Origin: Peltaster fructicola
Lineage: Eukaryota > Ascomycota > Dothideomycetes
DNA: 64,000 bases
Reading direction: 5' to 3'
Assembly: GCA_001592805.2 (NCBI GenBank)
Contig: CP051143.1
Coordinates: forward strand, 186,001 to 250,000
Shown here: piece after piece, positions 42,865 to 55,257 of the stretch
Layout of the letters: every line of letters starts with the position of its first letter
Position numbering within the stretch: the first letter of the stretch is position 1
The notes under the pieces: generated by a model
Told to the model about the DNA's origin: nothing
Databases searched by the model: none
What the model saw: the letters and a program-made list of their open reading frames with translations, nothing else
Translations under genes and position numbers: made by a program

Positions 42865-44031
42865 ATGGATAACTGGCAGGTCGCTCAGAATTACATTGTG
42901 GCTGCTGCCATAGCCGGCACAGTGGGAGGATATTATTACTACACCGCGAACCAGCGAAAGCCTAACCGAACAGGCTCGTCGGGAGGCCTCAATACGAAGC
43001 GTAGCGAGGGTGAGCTGCGCGAGAGAGGAAGCAGACGCAATACGCGTGACCGGAATGGTCTTGATGCGAAACAATCCAATGCACAGTCCGACAACAACGC
43101 TACGGTCAAGAAGCGCAAGGCCAAAGCAGAGACACAGTCGAAGGAAAGGGAGACTGTCGATATCAAGCACGATGAGAAGCCTACCAAAGAATCAGACATC
43201 AGTACTGCTGCGTTCGCACAGCAGATGTTGCAGGCACGCCAGGGCGCAGATCTGTCAAGCTCAAAGAAGAAAGAGATCCGTGTGAAGACAGTGAAGCCTC
43301 GAATACTCCCTGCTGGATCTCCAGGACTGTCGGCTGAGCCAGACACAGAAGGCGATGAAGGAACGCAAGATGCTGGTGATGTCTCAGACATGCTTGAGCC
43401 CCGAGCTGCTGGTCCATCCACTCTACGCATCACTGCTTCCGAGAAGCCACAGATACAGCGTGCACAACGTCAGCAAAAGCAAGAAGTTGTGGAGTCGAAG
43501 AAGCAGCGCCAAAATCGCAGAAAAATCGAAGAACGGAAAGCACTGCAAGAACAAGACGAACGAGAACGAAAAGCGCTGGAGGAAAAGCAGCGTCGTACAG
43601 CAAGAGAGGCACGAGGTGAACCAGCCAAGAACGGCCTCACCAGACCGCCAACCAGTAGCGCCTGGGAGAAGGGCAATGCCAACAATGTCCCACCAGTTGG
43701 AAACGCTCAGTTGCTGGACACCTTTGACGTGGAGTCTACCAGTAGTTCCAATGGCGGCATGGAAGCCAGCACTGCTGCTACAAGCACAACTGAGGGCGAG
43801 CATGGCCCGTCTGAGGAGGACCAGATGGCTGTAGCGATCACACAGAGCGGTGCCGAGTCCGGCTGGACCACCATCGCTACGGCAAAGAGGAACAAGAAGC
43901 AGGCGAGCAATGGCGATATAGCTGCTACCATGAAACGAGAGAATACCAGTAAGCCAGGAGCCAATGGTCAGGTCAAGACTGGAGGTTTCGCAGCTCTCGA
44001 CACCAACGACACCGATGAATGGGAAGCTTGA
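42865..44031 (+). CDS. Membrane-anchored coiled-coil protein of unknown function
   Basis: This is an intronless gene of 388 aa. Residues about 8-28 are a hydrophobic segment (YIVAAAIAGTVGGYYYYTA) that could anchor the protein with a short N-terminal tail. The centre is highly charged and disordered. Around residues 200-255 there is a strong heptad-like Arg/Lys/Glu/Gln helix (QRQNRRKIEERKALQEQ, RERKALEEKQRRTAREARG). The C-terminus has SGWTTIATAKRNKKQ and ends acidic (DTNDTDEWEA). The helix plus the GEPAKNG and QLLDTFD segments look like a conserved fungal family, but I cannot name it. Anchoring with the bulk in the cytosol is inference. Confidence 0.8.
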   Translation: MDNWQVAQNYIVAAAIAGTVGGYYYYTANQRKPNRTGSSGGLNTKRSEGELRERGSRRNTRDRNGLDAKQSNAQSDNNATVKKRKAKAETQSKERETVDIKHDEKPTKESDISTAAFAQQMLQARQGADLSSSKKKEIRVKTVKPRILPAGSPGLSAEPDTEGDEGTQDAGDVSDMLEPRAAGPSTLRITASEKPQIQRAQRQQKQEVVESKKQRQNRRKIEERKALQEQDERERKALEEKQRRTAREARGEPAKNGLTRPPTSSAWEKGNANNVPPVGNAQLLDTFDVESTSSSNGGMEASTAATSTTEGEHGPSEEDQMAVAITQSGAESGWTTIATAKRNKKQASNGDIAATMKRENTSKPGANGQVKTGGFAALDTNDTDEWEA

Positions 44032-44765
44032 GCTTGTACAGATATTGAGAGAAGCATGTTCTGCTTGGTCTCACTTATTGCATGCTATGGTCATAAAATT
44101 AGGGCAATGGTTCACAGCGGTCACAACATGATTGAGGATTGCGTTGAAAAGGGTTTGTTATGTATGAGAGTGAGCAACAGCAACACATGTTGGTCTGGTC
44201 ATCAAGATAGCTACATGTAGGCATGTAGTTTAGAGCTACCACGGTGCCACTCATTTGCTCGTCATCTTAACCAACTGTCTTCGCCATGGCTCTCTTGCAT
44301 TACGCTATATCATCGGCTCCTTTGTGCTATTCTTACTCGACTAGCAACTCCGCCACAGCGCGAAGCATATGAGCTGTGTCCTTCGCTTCAAGCAGTAATA
44401 TGTCCTCTCTTCAGGTGTATCTTGTCATGCTCAATCCACCATCTGTACACTCAGCAGTGAATGACTGACAGCCAACACATGACCCGGCAGATGGTTGTTA
44501 ATATATAGGCTTTTTTCGCTTCACTCTCCGCTCAAGAAGGCCAGCTTTCTGTAAGGGCCTGCATAACTTATAACCTCCCCACACTGCGAAACAACATCGC
44601 ATCCTTCAAGGTCGCCTCGCAGCTCTATTATAAGGCGTACACAGTCCCTTCAGCTTTTCTCTAAAGACTCACGCTGTTCACGCGACCCACGACACCTTCA
44701 TTCGAGATCCCAATTGCCACTGCACATCTACCTTATCTCACACCCTCAGTGTCCAAAGAGCTATC
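44032..44765. other. Upstream region of the SURF4/Erv29 gene
   Basis: No gene is supported in these 734 bases. TTAATATATAGGC near 44500 is TATA-like and is followed by a CT-rich stretch, but it lies about 260 bases before the ATG. Nothing else is seen. Confidence 0.4.
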
Positions 44766-45774
<1,009 letters not shown>

Positions 45775-46043
45775 GAGGATTGCGTTCCTGGTGTGCAGCA
45801 TCTAAAGTATCGGCGTTGACGAGGTGAAACGCACATTCACTTGCATAGTTGTACACCTGCCTGAACTCACGAACATGAAACTATGCCGTCGAGCATATCA
45901 TCAAATACACGAACCATTCTAAAATGCTTACTCATCCTGTCACGTGTGTTCGCGAAGCCTAAGCTCTCCGCAAAAGTGACTTTGACATGCCAACTTCAAC
46001 AAAGCGACCACAATCACAACAAGTCACACGCGTGAGTGAAAGG

Positions 46044-49039
46044 ATGGCGCCTTCACAAAGCCGCACGCGTCAAAAGGCGTCTCAAAACGGCCACGCGAAA
46101 GCCTCGCCCTCCAGCAAAGCAGGCATCAGATAGCTGGGAGCTACTACAGCACCAACGATCAACTTCTCGGGATAGTGACATCGAGAACGAAGACCCAGCT
46201 GGGGATGACGCCGCCCTTGTTTCAATCGACCAACAAACCGCAATGCATGACCAGATGGACACTCTACAAGAGATGGCAGACAGGCTAGGCCGCGAGGTCG
46301 AGACATTCGCAGAGTCGCTGGATAGATTTCTTGATGAATTGCAAGCCAACAAGATCATCGATGAATGCTTCACCTTCGACATGGTTCACGATTTCGTACT
46401 GGAGCTTGGAAAAATCGCCGAGGCTCGCGCCAAAGAGCTCCAAGTAAGATACGAACGCGAACTCAGAGACGAGCAGAGGAGGGAATGGGCCGAGCAAGCG
46501 AAGCTGTCGACGTCCTCTACCAAATCAGTACTCACTACGAGCTTTCAATCTCGATCAATCTCGACGGCACGCGCGAAAGAGCTGCGGAAGTATCTGGAGG
46601 AAGTTGACACCTGGGAGCTATTCCGCATTATGCTCGAGCACCATTATCGCCCTTTCGACGACACCGCATTAGCCGAGCGACGTGAAAAATTGGCAAAGCT
46701 CGATCCAGTCAACCGCTACACTTCTGAGCACGCAATATATGATCGATTCCTGCTTGAGAATGATCTGGCACAAGAGAGGGCACGCGTCAAGGCTTGGCTT
46801 GAACATGCAGCAGGGAAGCAGCAGCCAGAAATCAAGGACATCATGGCTGAGCTCCAAGCGAAGAGCAAGAATGGCTCTGCGATGTGGACGTTTGGATGGG
46901 CAAAGACCCGTGATAAGATCAAGGCTGAGAAGCGCCAAAGAACTTGGCCGGCACCTGATAGCTCACCACTACCACAGATGAGGAGTCTCGAAACCAGCGA
47001 GCTTCTGGTCACAAGCCTAGATCCCGATGCACGCACTCGTCAAGGGCGTAGCCTGGAGAAGCCTGATGCTTATTACGAGCATGCCGTATGGATTGTCTGC
47101 TGGGAGCAATTGCGTCGTGGAACACCATGGCACAAGGTAGCTGACTGGGCCGAGACGAACAATATCGGCTTTCGTGCGGCACTACTTGGCAGTGGCATGG
47201 CAGACCACGATGCACCCACACTCGCTGGTTTCAGACGAGCCTGCTTCCTTGCCTCTCAAGAAGAGTGCTCAAATGAGTACGAGGCAGCAGTCTTCGGCCT
47301 GATAGGTGGCAACCTTGCCGCCATGCAGCCTGTCTGCCGTACTGTTGACGACCACTTGTTCGCACACTACAGCGCGGCGCTTACACATCAGTTCGACCAG
47401 TATCTGCTGGTTAAGCACCCAGATCGGATGGCACCCTCACTCGCCCACCCAGATGACTCAATCACTGATCCGGCTACTGCACAGCAGGAGATCCTTGAAC
47501 TCATAACAAAGATGAGGACTCGTCCGGAAACTCAGAAGCAGAGTGTCTCACCACTCAAAATGATTCAAAGCTACCTGCTCGCTAACGAAGCCGAGAGCTT
47601 GATACACACTCTTGGTGTGGCGATTGCAGCTGATGATGCCCTGGCAGGCATATCGAGTGCGATTGCCACCACTCGGGAAGCCGACAGTGAAATGGCAGGA
47701 CCAGAGGCTGTCGTCATCCAAGATCCGATATCCTTGCGTATCGTGACGCACATAAGTGTACTTCTCCAGCTTCTACGACATGACAAGCTTGCAGTCGAAG
47801 AACAAGAGATGGAGGACAATCTGGTCATCACTTACGTGCATGAGCTCAACGTTGCTGGCAAGCGTGACCTTACGCCATTGTATGCTTCGATGCTACAAGC
47901 ACCATGCTACACAATAGTCATGGCTGAAGTGCTTCCAGATGTCACCGGGTCCAAGGACAAGCAAGATATCGTAGCCCTCATGCTGCAACGAGGCATGAAC
48001 GTGCCGGCAGTACTGGGAAGACTGTTGCGCAACAACATCGATGTTGTGCAGGCGGAGCGAGAAATCCGTCCCAAATTCACCATTCTACGAAACACAAGTG
48101 ATGAACGGTGGCCTGGACAACAGATTGATCTCTCGTTGTTCCCGGATACTGCCTCGCCGGCTCAGGAAGCCCTCGTCAACTGCCTGGAATGGTACCTGCT
48201 GCTCCCTGATGGATGGAACGAGGCATTTGACAATTTAGCATTCGCCATGCATCGAACACTGCGTAAGTTCATTGCCTGCGCATCCATAAACATCACTAAC
48301 CTTGACAGTACTTGGCCTCTTCGCCTGTGCTCGACTCATCGTCGAAACGTATCGAAGTTCAAAGGTTGCTAGCATCAAGGCATATCAAGACCTCGGTCGT
48401 TCCGTGCAAATCCTCGCTGTTGATGGTCTTGAGCCGGAAGACGCAGCTGAAGCAGAACTATGGCAGTCGATGCGCCAGCGAGCCAAGACATACATGGACT
48501 ACGAGCGGTTGATCGATGTCTTCGAAGCACTTCACGCTTGGAGGACTCAGGAAGAGCTGTACACCAAGACCGGACGAGCGCTGAATGCCATTCCTGCCGA
48601 CCTCAAAGGTGCGTTTGCCGCTGTGCAGGACGCTATGGAACCCATTCTTGATCCGGAAGGCTTTATGCTGCAGGCCCGGGACGAATCCGAGGCAGAGTCA
48701 TTTGCAGTTCTTCGCAGGATGTATGTTACCGAGGCCATCATCGCCTACAACGTTGTACTTCATGCTGCCGGATGCATGATCTCACGCGACGCTCTCCTTA
48801 CGTCTATGGACCTAGCTACTGTAGTTGCTACAGAGACAACCGGTTTGACGGAGACATTCGTGGAGGCGAAGCGTATGAAGGAGCTTGTCACGAGCTTTGC
48901 ACAATCAAGCAAACGTATCCTGGTGCTGAAGAATACTGGCAAGACCTGGAAGCCGAAGTACGATCGCAGCCAAGGCAAAGACGCAGGCATATGGGACATC
49001 ACTACTCGACCATCAAACGAGGCAGTCACGAAGAGCTAG
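46044..49039 (+). CDS. nup84: Nucleoporin Nup84/Nup107
   Basis: The main exons are 46115-48262 and 48309-49039, joined by a canonical 46-nt intron (gtaagt, actaac, gacag). The family is recognised from MADRLGREVETFAESLDRF, AWLEHAAGKQQPEIKD, YEHAVWIVCWEQLRRGTPW, EYEAAVFGLIGGNLAAMQP and CRTVDDHLFAHY, all typical of Nup84/Nup107, a scaffold member of the Y-complex of the nuclear pore. The N-terminus is uncertain. The only upstream ATG (46044) is in another frame and connects either by a 46-nt intron 46069-46114 with a weak gtcaaa donor (total 2904 nt, 967 aa) or through a one-base indel near 46110. The first in-frame ATG without either is 46243. It follows the Erv29 gene head-to-tail with 269 bases between. 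Confidence 0.88.
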
Positions 49040-49177
49040 GAGCTCCGTCGAGCAACGGCAGCTCGATGTTTGCGATCACTGTGAGCCATCAAGCCGATAG
49101 TAGGTCACCAAGCCGGTAGTAGGTCACATACGACACAAGTGTACCAATACAAAACAAAATCGTCACAATTCTTTACA

Positions 49178-50948
49178 TCATGCAGCCGTAGAGAACGATT
49201 TGGCTCTTTTGCGTTTCCGTCTTCTGATCATGAGCTCTTCACCGCTCTCTTCCTCATGAGCACCTGAACCTCGTCGGTCTCTCCTTCGCGTGAGTTGATA
49301 TGCATTCTCAAGTTCAAACTCGATTGAGAGCCTCACGGTCAGAGCGACCACATTCGGCCAAACTGATCGTTCACCTCGCAAGATCCAGTGGTTGACATCT
49401 TCAGGCGTCGGGTTTCTGAAGAAACGTGCGAAGTCCCACAGCGATACCTCGGGCACCAAGTCCAAGGACGATCCGGGAACTTGCTCGTCCAATACAAGAC
49501 GCTTAAAGCTGAGCGGAAGAAAACCGAGTGTGTTCAGCTGACCGAGACGATGCTGAAACTCCATACGAAGCAGCTTGAACGCCCGCACAGAAAATGGGAT
49601 CTTGGTCGATCGTATAGATGGCGTCAGGAATGGAGCGATGTAAGGTCGAGCTTGCGATACTATGAAATGGTTGACGTTGAAGAGCTCGGATAGTCGTGTC
49701 AATGGGCTCTCTTTTGCCAGTGTGCTCGTAGCGGCAGCTCGACGCTTGGATTCAGCTTTGGAAACGGAAGTAGTGTATGGAATGTCCCAGAGCGCAATCG
49801 AGCCATCAGATAGCTTGCACTGCAGAGGGACTGGACTGTCGCGAATCTCGATGGCATTGGATGCTAGCGCCGCTGTCCAGATGAGTACGTTCGGTGCGGT
49901 GATGTAGTTGAGTAGTGTGGGTGAGCCAGGAGTCGATGTAGAGATTGTAATGTTGAGGATCCTGCCAGTGCGCTCATATGCTTCTTCGAATGTTGCATCG
50001 CCGATGTTGGCGCGAACCACACGCTTGAGCTGGTTCACATCCAGAATGAAACCTGTTTCTAGGAAGCGCTGCGTGCGTGTCCATAAGGTTTGGAACCAGC
50101 TGCCTTCGTCGTGATTACTGCTTTGATCATTTCCATCTCGGTCATCTGCAAAGGCGCTGAGATCCATTCCGTGGCCACTAAGGAAGTGAAGAAGCTCTTC
50201 ATCCTTGCGTACGCCCACCAGGGATGCCATCAATGCTCCCGTAGCTGAGCCTGCGATGATACGCGGCAGCAGTCCTCGAAGGTGTAATGCCTTGACAATA
50301 CCAAGATGACACAGACCAAAGATTGAGCCTCCTTGTAACACCAATACACTTCGGCCGTACGACAGTCGCGTGTCGTGTAAGACTGTCAACTTTGACTGTG
50401 CATCTAGTGTCGTGTCCGCTGTCATGAAACTTGGACAGTCTCTGATCTCCCGGATAGCGTTGTTGACCTCTGCAACATATGCCTCTATCAAGACCTTCGT
50501 GCCTGCGTTCGCTCTCTCGTAGAGTCGAGACGTCAGGATGCCACCAAGGTTACGCGCCAATCCGGACCTTAAGAGATCGTGCAGTGCTGGGATATCCGCC
50601 TCGTCCAAGGCTTCCATGAAGACTTGCAGTCTCTGGTGAATGAGAGCATAGTTGTATGACTTTGATACATGCTGCTGTCGCCAGACGTCATTGCCCATGA
50701 GCACATCGAGTGATACTGCTGCAGCTTCCCACTCTTCGAATTCATTTGCAGATGTGAGGGTCTCGAGAAGGAGACTGCGCTGCGGTTGGTTCGTGAACCA
50801 TCGCCATGATTTCTGTTCACTGATCAGTATGGACGTGGAAGGAGCCACAAAGGATCATCGGCCTCACCAGCTGCCAGTAGAAGGCAATCTCATAGCCTGT
50901 GCTCAGACAGGTCCTTGCAGATCGGAAGAGACTGTCTGCGAAGCCCAT
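49178..50948 (-). CDS. Patatin-like (Tgl3/4/5-type) protein with altered nucleophile motif
   Basis: Two exons (50948-50868, 50812-49178) make 1716 nt, 571 aa; the intron is 55 nt (gtgagg, gaacag). The family is the fungal patatin-like lipase/phospholipase group: a conserved N-terminal part (SYNYALIHQRL, EAYVAEV), the oxyanion-hole loop QGGSIFGLCHLG, the helix LRGLLPRIIAGSATGAL and, later, LSDGSIALWDIP and LSELFNVNHFIVSQARPYI. Relatives carry GxSxG (for example GSSAG or GTSGG); here it reads GSATG (about residues 215-219), so the nucleophile Ser is Ala while the DGS aspartate is kept. The protein may therefore lack hydrolase activity, or this subfamily uses another residue. The C-terminus is very basic (RRRKRKRAK). 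The upstream start is less sure; only an in-frame TTG lies further 5'. Confidence 0.85.
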
Positions 50949-51664
50949 TGCTGCGAGTGCTCGCCTGAGGACATGTCGCGGCGAGAGACGCGAAGTTCGA
51001 GCAGGCGAAGGGCAGGGACAATGCAATAAAGGAGCCTAGAGTCGGCTGTTGTCACATGCGAAGAGCTTGAAGCGAATTGACTTTTGGGCGGACTAGAATG
51101 TGATGTAGGCTTTCGCTGACGTTGTCACAAGCAGCATTCGGAGGATTTTCATGGCTCACGCGCCACCATTTTCTTGATTTCAAACAAGATCATCTGCTCA
51201 TTGACAAATGCTTGCTCTCATCTCAACGGTCTATGCTACCTCCTCGTCCTCCATTTCATGGCTGTCGCGTGCAGCGATGGGTCGAATGTCGTTCGCTACG
51301 CCAGGTGAAATATACGTTGCAGTACATATGCAACAACCACACCCTTTTACTTCTTCCCTTGTCGGATTTACCAGCACTCTACTAAAGGCATTGTCCTTGA
51401 CCATGTGGTGCGGCTTCACGCGATCGCGCTCATAGCTCTTCTGAGTGCGATAAGTGAGCTGAGTGATAATGATCTCTCGCCAGATGATCGAGGTATTGAC
51501 GCCAACGCATATCCATCTGCTTAATGACAGTAGTAACTGTGCATTGCTAACTCATGGCACTTTGAAAGCTTTTTCTCGCAGGTTCAGATGACTTTTTGAC
51601 CAGACCGAAAAGCTTCATATGCGAGCCTTCTTAACAATCTCCTTGGGTTTGAGAGCTGCCCAGT
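50949..51664. other. Intergenic region between patatin-like and Zn2Cys6 genes
   Basis: These 716 bases contain the patatin-like gene's promoter and the 3' flank of the transcription-factor gene. Open frames of up to 87 codons are not supported. Confidence 0.4.
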
Positions 51665-53170
51665 TCATCTGGCGGTAGCTGGTGGTCGTACTCTCATGTA
51701 CATGTCAATGTTGTAAAAGAACTGCCTCATATCAGGACCGAATGACCATGAGTCCGGCCTGCAGATGTGCGCCTTGCCTGCCAGACTGATATCGAGCTCG
51801 CCAGTGAATGGATCGATGTAATAGAAGTCCTCTGGAGTGTCGTCACAGCTCAGACTCGCACACGCTGCCGTAAGCCACTTGCATTCGAGTACGCCTTGCT
51901 GACAGAGATGATCTCGAAGTCCCGGCGAGGTGACAAAGTCGAAAACCAGTGGATGGGCTACTGTCATCTGCCACGGTGTTGGCCTGAGCATCCTAGGGAG
52001 AGCTTGAAAAGAGGCTGCTGACGTATCCAGGAGCCATCTCCACAACAACCAGTACAACCACATCAGAGCACACCTCGTCCTTGGCACGTGTCCCTCATCG
52101 CCTTCGAGCTTCATGCTGTTAACCATGCTAGCTATCCCCTGCGATAATCGTGGCGCCTTCATGTACGTCTCCTCACTGCTCAATGCCGAGATGTGAGCAT
52201 GGCTGCCGAACAGGGTCTGCACATTCATTCCCATGTTGATCGCCGCAGACATGTCGAGATACATCTTGACAAAGGGGCACCTGAGATCGCCGATGTCCAC
52301 CATAGATGCGACGGCGCACAGCGGCACTTGGTAAGTCCATCGCAATCCACTATTTGATGGGCCATTCACAGCTGCTGACGGAGCCTCGAAGGTCGTGGCA
52401 TCCGAGTCAGCCATAGGATCGGCAACGACCTGGATGTACTCGGCGTTGGGCGTAGCATGAGAACTTTTGTTGTACCTGACGAGTTCTCGCATCCAGATTC
52501 GTCTGTCGAACGAGAAGAGCATACTATAAGTCATGTCGCTCAAGCCCACGTTCGCATGTTCGTGTTGTTCGTGGCTCAAGGCAGGTGGAGCTGTGTCCAG
52601 CCAAGGCTGAGGAGACTCTTGCAGCAAGATTGTAGAGTGGTTGACTCGGTCTACTTCCTTCCAAGGTAAGCCGACTCGCAGGGCTGCTAGCATGCCAGTG
52701 CTGCCTTCGTCGGTGCTGTTCAACAGCGCGGACAAGATCTGAGATGCATGTGGCATGACAGATACGTCGTACAGCGTTGGAGTGCTCGTTGCGATAGGAG
52801 AGTCGGGTATGGAGCTGATGTCATCCATTATCGAAGCAGCGCTCGATGGTTGGCCGGTATCTTCAACCTCGCGGGCAGCATGGAGTCGGCAGTTCTCGCA
52901 CCTTGTCAAAGACAGCGCTAATAGTTGTCTCTCCAGATGTTCAACTTTGCGTTTGGTCGCTGCTCCTCGGGTCTCGAAATCGTCCTTGGTGTCGTATATA
53001 CACACCCGACCACGACTGACACATGCCGAGCACTGTGGCCTGATAGCATCACATTTAATTTTGCGTGTGCAACAGAAGTTACAAGCAGCTCGGACGGTCT
53101 CCCGCCGTCCTTTTCGAGGTCGTCGAGATCTGTGAGCGCTGCTGCTGCTGGCATTCGTAACTTCATCCAT
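51665..53170 (-). CDS. Zn2Cys6 transcription factor with DUF3425-like C-terminus
   Basis: This is an intronless gene of 501 aa. After a basic stretch (HRSRRPRKGRRE) comes a complete binuclear zinc cluster: Cys30-x2-Cys33-x6-Cys40-x6-Cys47-x2-Cys50-x6-Cys57, followed by a coiled-coil dimerisation helix (KRKVEHLERQLLALS). The C-terminal half has WLYWLLWRWLLDTS, RMLRPTPWQMTVAHPLVFDF and SPGLRDHLCQQG, the pattern of the DUF3425 region found in fungal bZIP and Zn2Cys6 regulators. It is predicted to be a nuclear DNA-binding regulator with an unknown regulon. The start is the ATG at 53170; the open frame continues 15 codons further but without an ATG. The neighbouring genes give no pathway hint. Confidence 0.9.
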   Translation of the reverse strand: MDEVTNASSSSAHRSRRPRKGRRETVRAACNFCCTRKIKCDAIRPQCSACVSRGRVCIYDTKDDFETRGAATKRKVEHLERQLLALSLTRCENCRLHAAREVEDTGQPSSAASIMDDISSIPDSPIATSTPTLYDVSVMPHASQILSALLNSTDEGSTGMLAALRVGLPWKEVDRVNHSTILLQESPQPWLDTAPPALSHEQHEHANVGLSDMTYSMLFSFDRRIWMRELVRYNKSSHATPNAEYIQVVADPMADSDATTFEAPSAAVNGPSNSGLRWTYQVPLCAVASMVDIGDLRCPFVKMYLDMSAAINMGMNVQTLFGSHAHISALSSEETYMKAPRLSQGIASMVNSMKLEGDEGHVPRTRCALMWLYWLLWRWLLDTSAASFQALPRMLRPTPWQMTVAHPLVFDFVTSPGLRDHLCQQGVLECKWLTAACASLSCDDTPEDFYYIDPFTGELDISLAGKAHICRPDSWSFGPDMRQFFYNIDMYMRVRPPATAR

Positions 53171-54580
53171 GGTCTCTGGCAGTGTGTAGTGTGGTTGAGC
53201 AGAGTCTAGCAGCAACCCTTCGGCAGAGCATGATGCAGGTAGGTGCAGATTGGTCAGACGAACGCTAGACGGTATGCCGGACTATACTCCGGCACTGGCG
53301 TTGCTTCTAGAAGAGAGTCGAGCAGATAATGAGAGCGAAGTCGAAAAGTCCAGCATCGAGAGAACGATCTTCGATGTCAATAGATGAAGGCTCCGAAGCC
53401 TGTCACTAGGGAATTGTGGCGTGGCTGTAAGCGCATAGCTACCGAATAACCGATCCTATGGACGACACATTCGGGTGGCCAAAGAGCAAAGCATCATCGG
53501 CGTAGAGCTTGACCTACATCACGATCTTGCCGCAGCTCGCGGAGCAAGCCCCGAGGCACGTGATCTGATGTTTTATTCCTTACATGTATGTGATCGATAC
53601 TATCCAATGGCGCCATTTGCAACGCCTGTCGATCCGTGAAACATCTATTGCATGTCTGATCCGATAGATTAGAACAGATCTGCTCGATGTTCTGGTCGCC
53701 AATCGATGCAGTGATGTCTTGCAGTCTCACGTCACCTGACTCGGCATACCGATTCTTGGCGTCGATGTTGGCAAACAACATAGAGAATTGATGGAGCGCG
53801 ATAGAATAACATGAACCGCTTGTAGCTCTGGAAGCAGGGCTGGACAGTGCGACAAGTTCGTCGTGTACTGAGATCAGATGACACATCTGCTTTTGATAAC
53901 GTCGAGACCGGTCTTCTACGTATTGAGACCACAAACAAGTTTAGGCGTATCAAGGAGGAGGTCAGCAAGTTGCAGGCGGTCCTATATTCGCTATGCGACT
54001 TCATGCTTGAGCAGGCACTCCTGATATCTATGGCTAGCCATCGTCAAGAGGACAAGCTCCCAAATTGGCCACAGCCGTTCGCATCATCTTAGAGCAACTC
54101 AACGGTATCGTGATATTGAACAGGATAGGCACATAACTATAGAGAGCCACAAGCCATGCAGAGACCATAAACTAGGGAGGCTGAAATATCGACAGACACA
54201 AGCCACCTTGATGGCGTCGTCTGATGTGCTTGTAGTCGTCTGCTCAAGATCTTGTTCTTCTTCTTATCTTCTCCTCGTCCTCCACGTCAACCTCCTTCAT
54301 CTCTTTTTCCTCCAACATCCTTCTCTCCGAGAAGACTCCACTGACATTGCTTTCCCAATACATCACCATGATTGAATGGTACTCCTTACGCAACATATCC
54401 GCTCGGATGACATTCGGAGACGCTGACAGATCAGCGAGCATACATCATAGCTGAGGGGCTCCAGAGCTACGTACACGACGGACGCTCTAGAACAAGGGAA
54501 GAATAAGTACATCTTTCTTCATTGCGATACTCCTGATTTCATACCTCACTTTCAAAGCACAGCATCTCGTTGAACCAACA
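53171..54580. other. Intergenic region with one weak open frame
   Basis: These 1410 bases hold a minus-strand frame 53934-53494 of 146 codons, containing QDITASIGDQNIEQICSN. It has mixed composition, no recognised motif, and no clear splice partners, so I do not list it as a gene. A CT-rich tract at about 54250-54325 is seen. The end serves as promoter for the GFA gene. Confidence 0.35.
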
Positions 54581-55194
54581 ATGAGCTCTTCCAAGCCACA
54601 TTTTCCTCTCGATGTCGAGGGTCAATACTCGAACGATGACGAGGCAACAGCTACATGCTATTGTGGAGCTGTTCAATTGGCATTCGTATGACGGAGACCT
54701 CTATTCCTCCAGGTCAAACTGACACATTCCAGCCAACGCAAGGAAAGGGATTGGTAGACACGTTCATTTGCAACTGCCACGATTGCAGGAAAGTAGGTGA
54801 ATTTTGAAGAGCGCGAAATGCAGCTGAAGCTTGTAAGATCACGGCGTCGATGTTCGCTTCAAACTTCATCGTCGACGACAAATACTTGAAACATCTTCGA
54901 GGCGAGGACAAGCTTACGAGGTGGGCTCAGAGCAAGACTATTGCGAGTGGCAACACTATGGAGAACTCCTTCTGCTCGGTGTGCGGTACACTCATGTATA
55001 GACGAAGCACTGGATATCCTGGCATGAGCATCATGCGCATTGGTACCATCGACGACTTCAACCTACATGAGTCGAAACTTAAGCCAAGAGTCGAGCAGCT
55101 CTGCCAGGACCGTGTGAGCTGGTTCAAGGGTGGCGAGGGCGTTGAGCAGCACGATGGACACTACTACAAAGGAGGAGACAAGTCCAAAGTCTGA
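54581..55194 (+). CDS. GFA/CENP-V-domain protein (glutathione-dependent formaldehyde-activating family)
   Basis: Three exons (54581-54685, 54733-54792, 54838-55194) make 522 nt, 173 aa. The introns are 47 and 45 nt. Zinc-ligand cysteines lie in the family spacing: Cys26-x-Cys28 (TCYCGAVQL), Cys48-x-Cys50-x2-Cys53 (CNCHDCRK) and Cys101-x2-Cys104 (FCSVCGTLMY). The exon junctions fall at LAF|PTQ and CRK|ITAS, which restores the usual GFA fold. The family binds zinc, and some members assist addition of formaldehyde to glutathione; most fungal members have no proven substrate. The tail HDGHYYKGG is short. It converges with the RNase T2 gene, whose stop codon lies 63 bases away. Confidence 0.93.
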
Positions 55195-55257
55195 TGATGA
55201 GTACCAGACTTTCGTACAATACGTTAACCATGTCTACTGCATTACTTCTTTACCATT

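Noticed and set aside
53494-53934. 146-codon minus-strand frame between the Zn2Cys6 and GFA genes
   Set aside because: Part of it reads protein-like, but no motif or splicing evidence is present, so I only mention it in the intergenic note.
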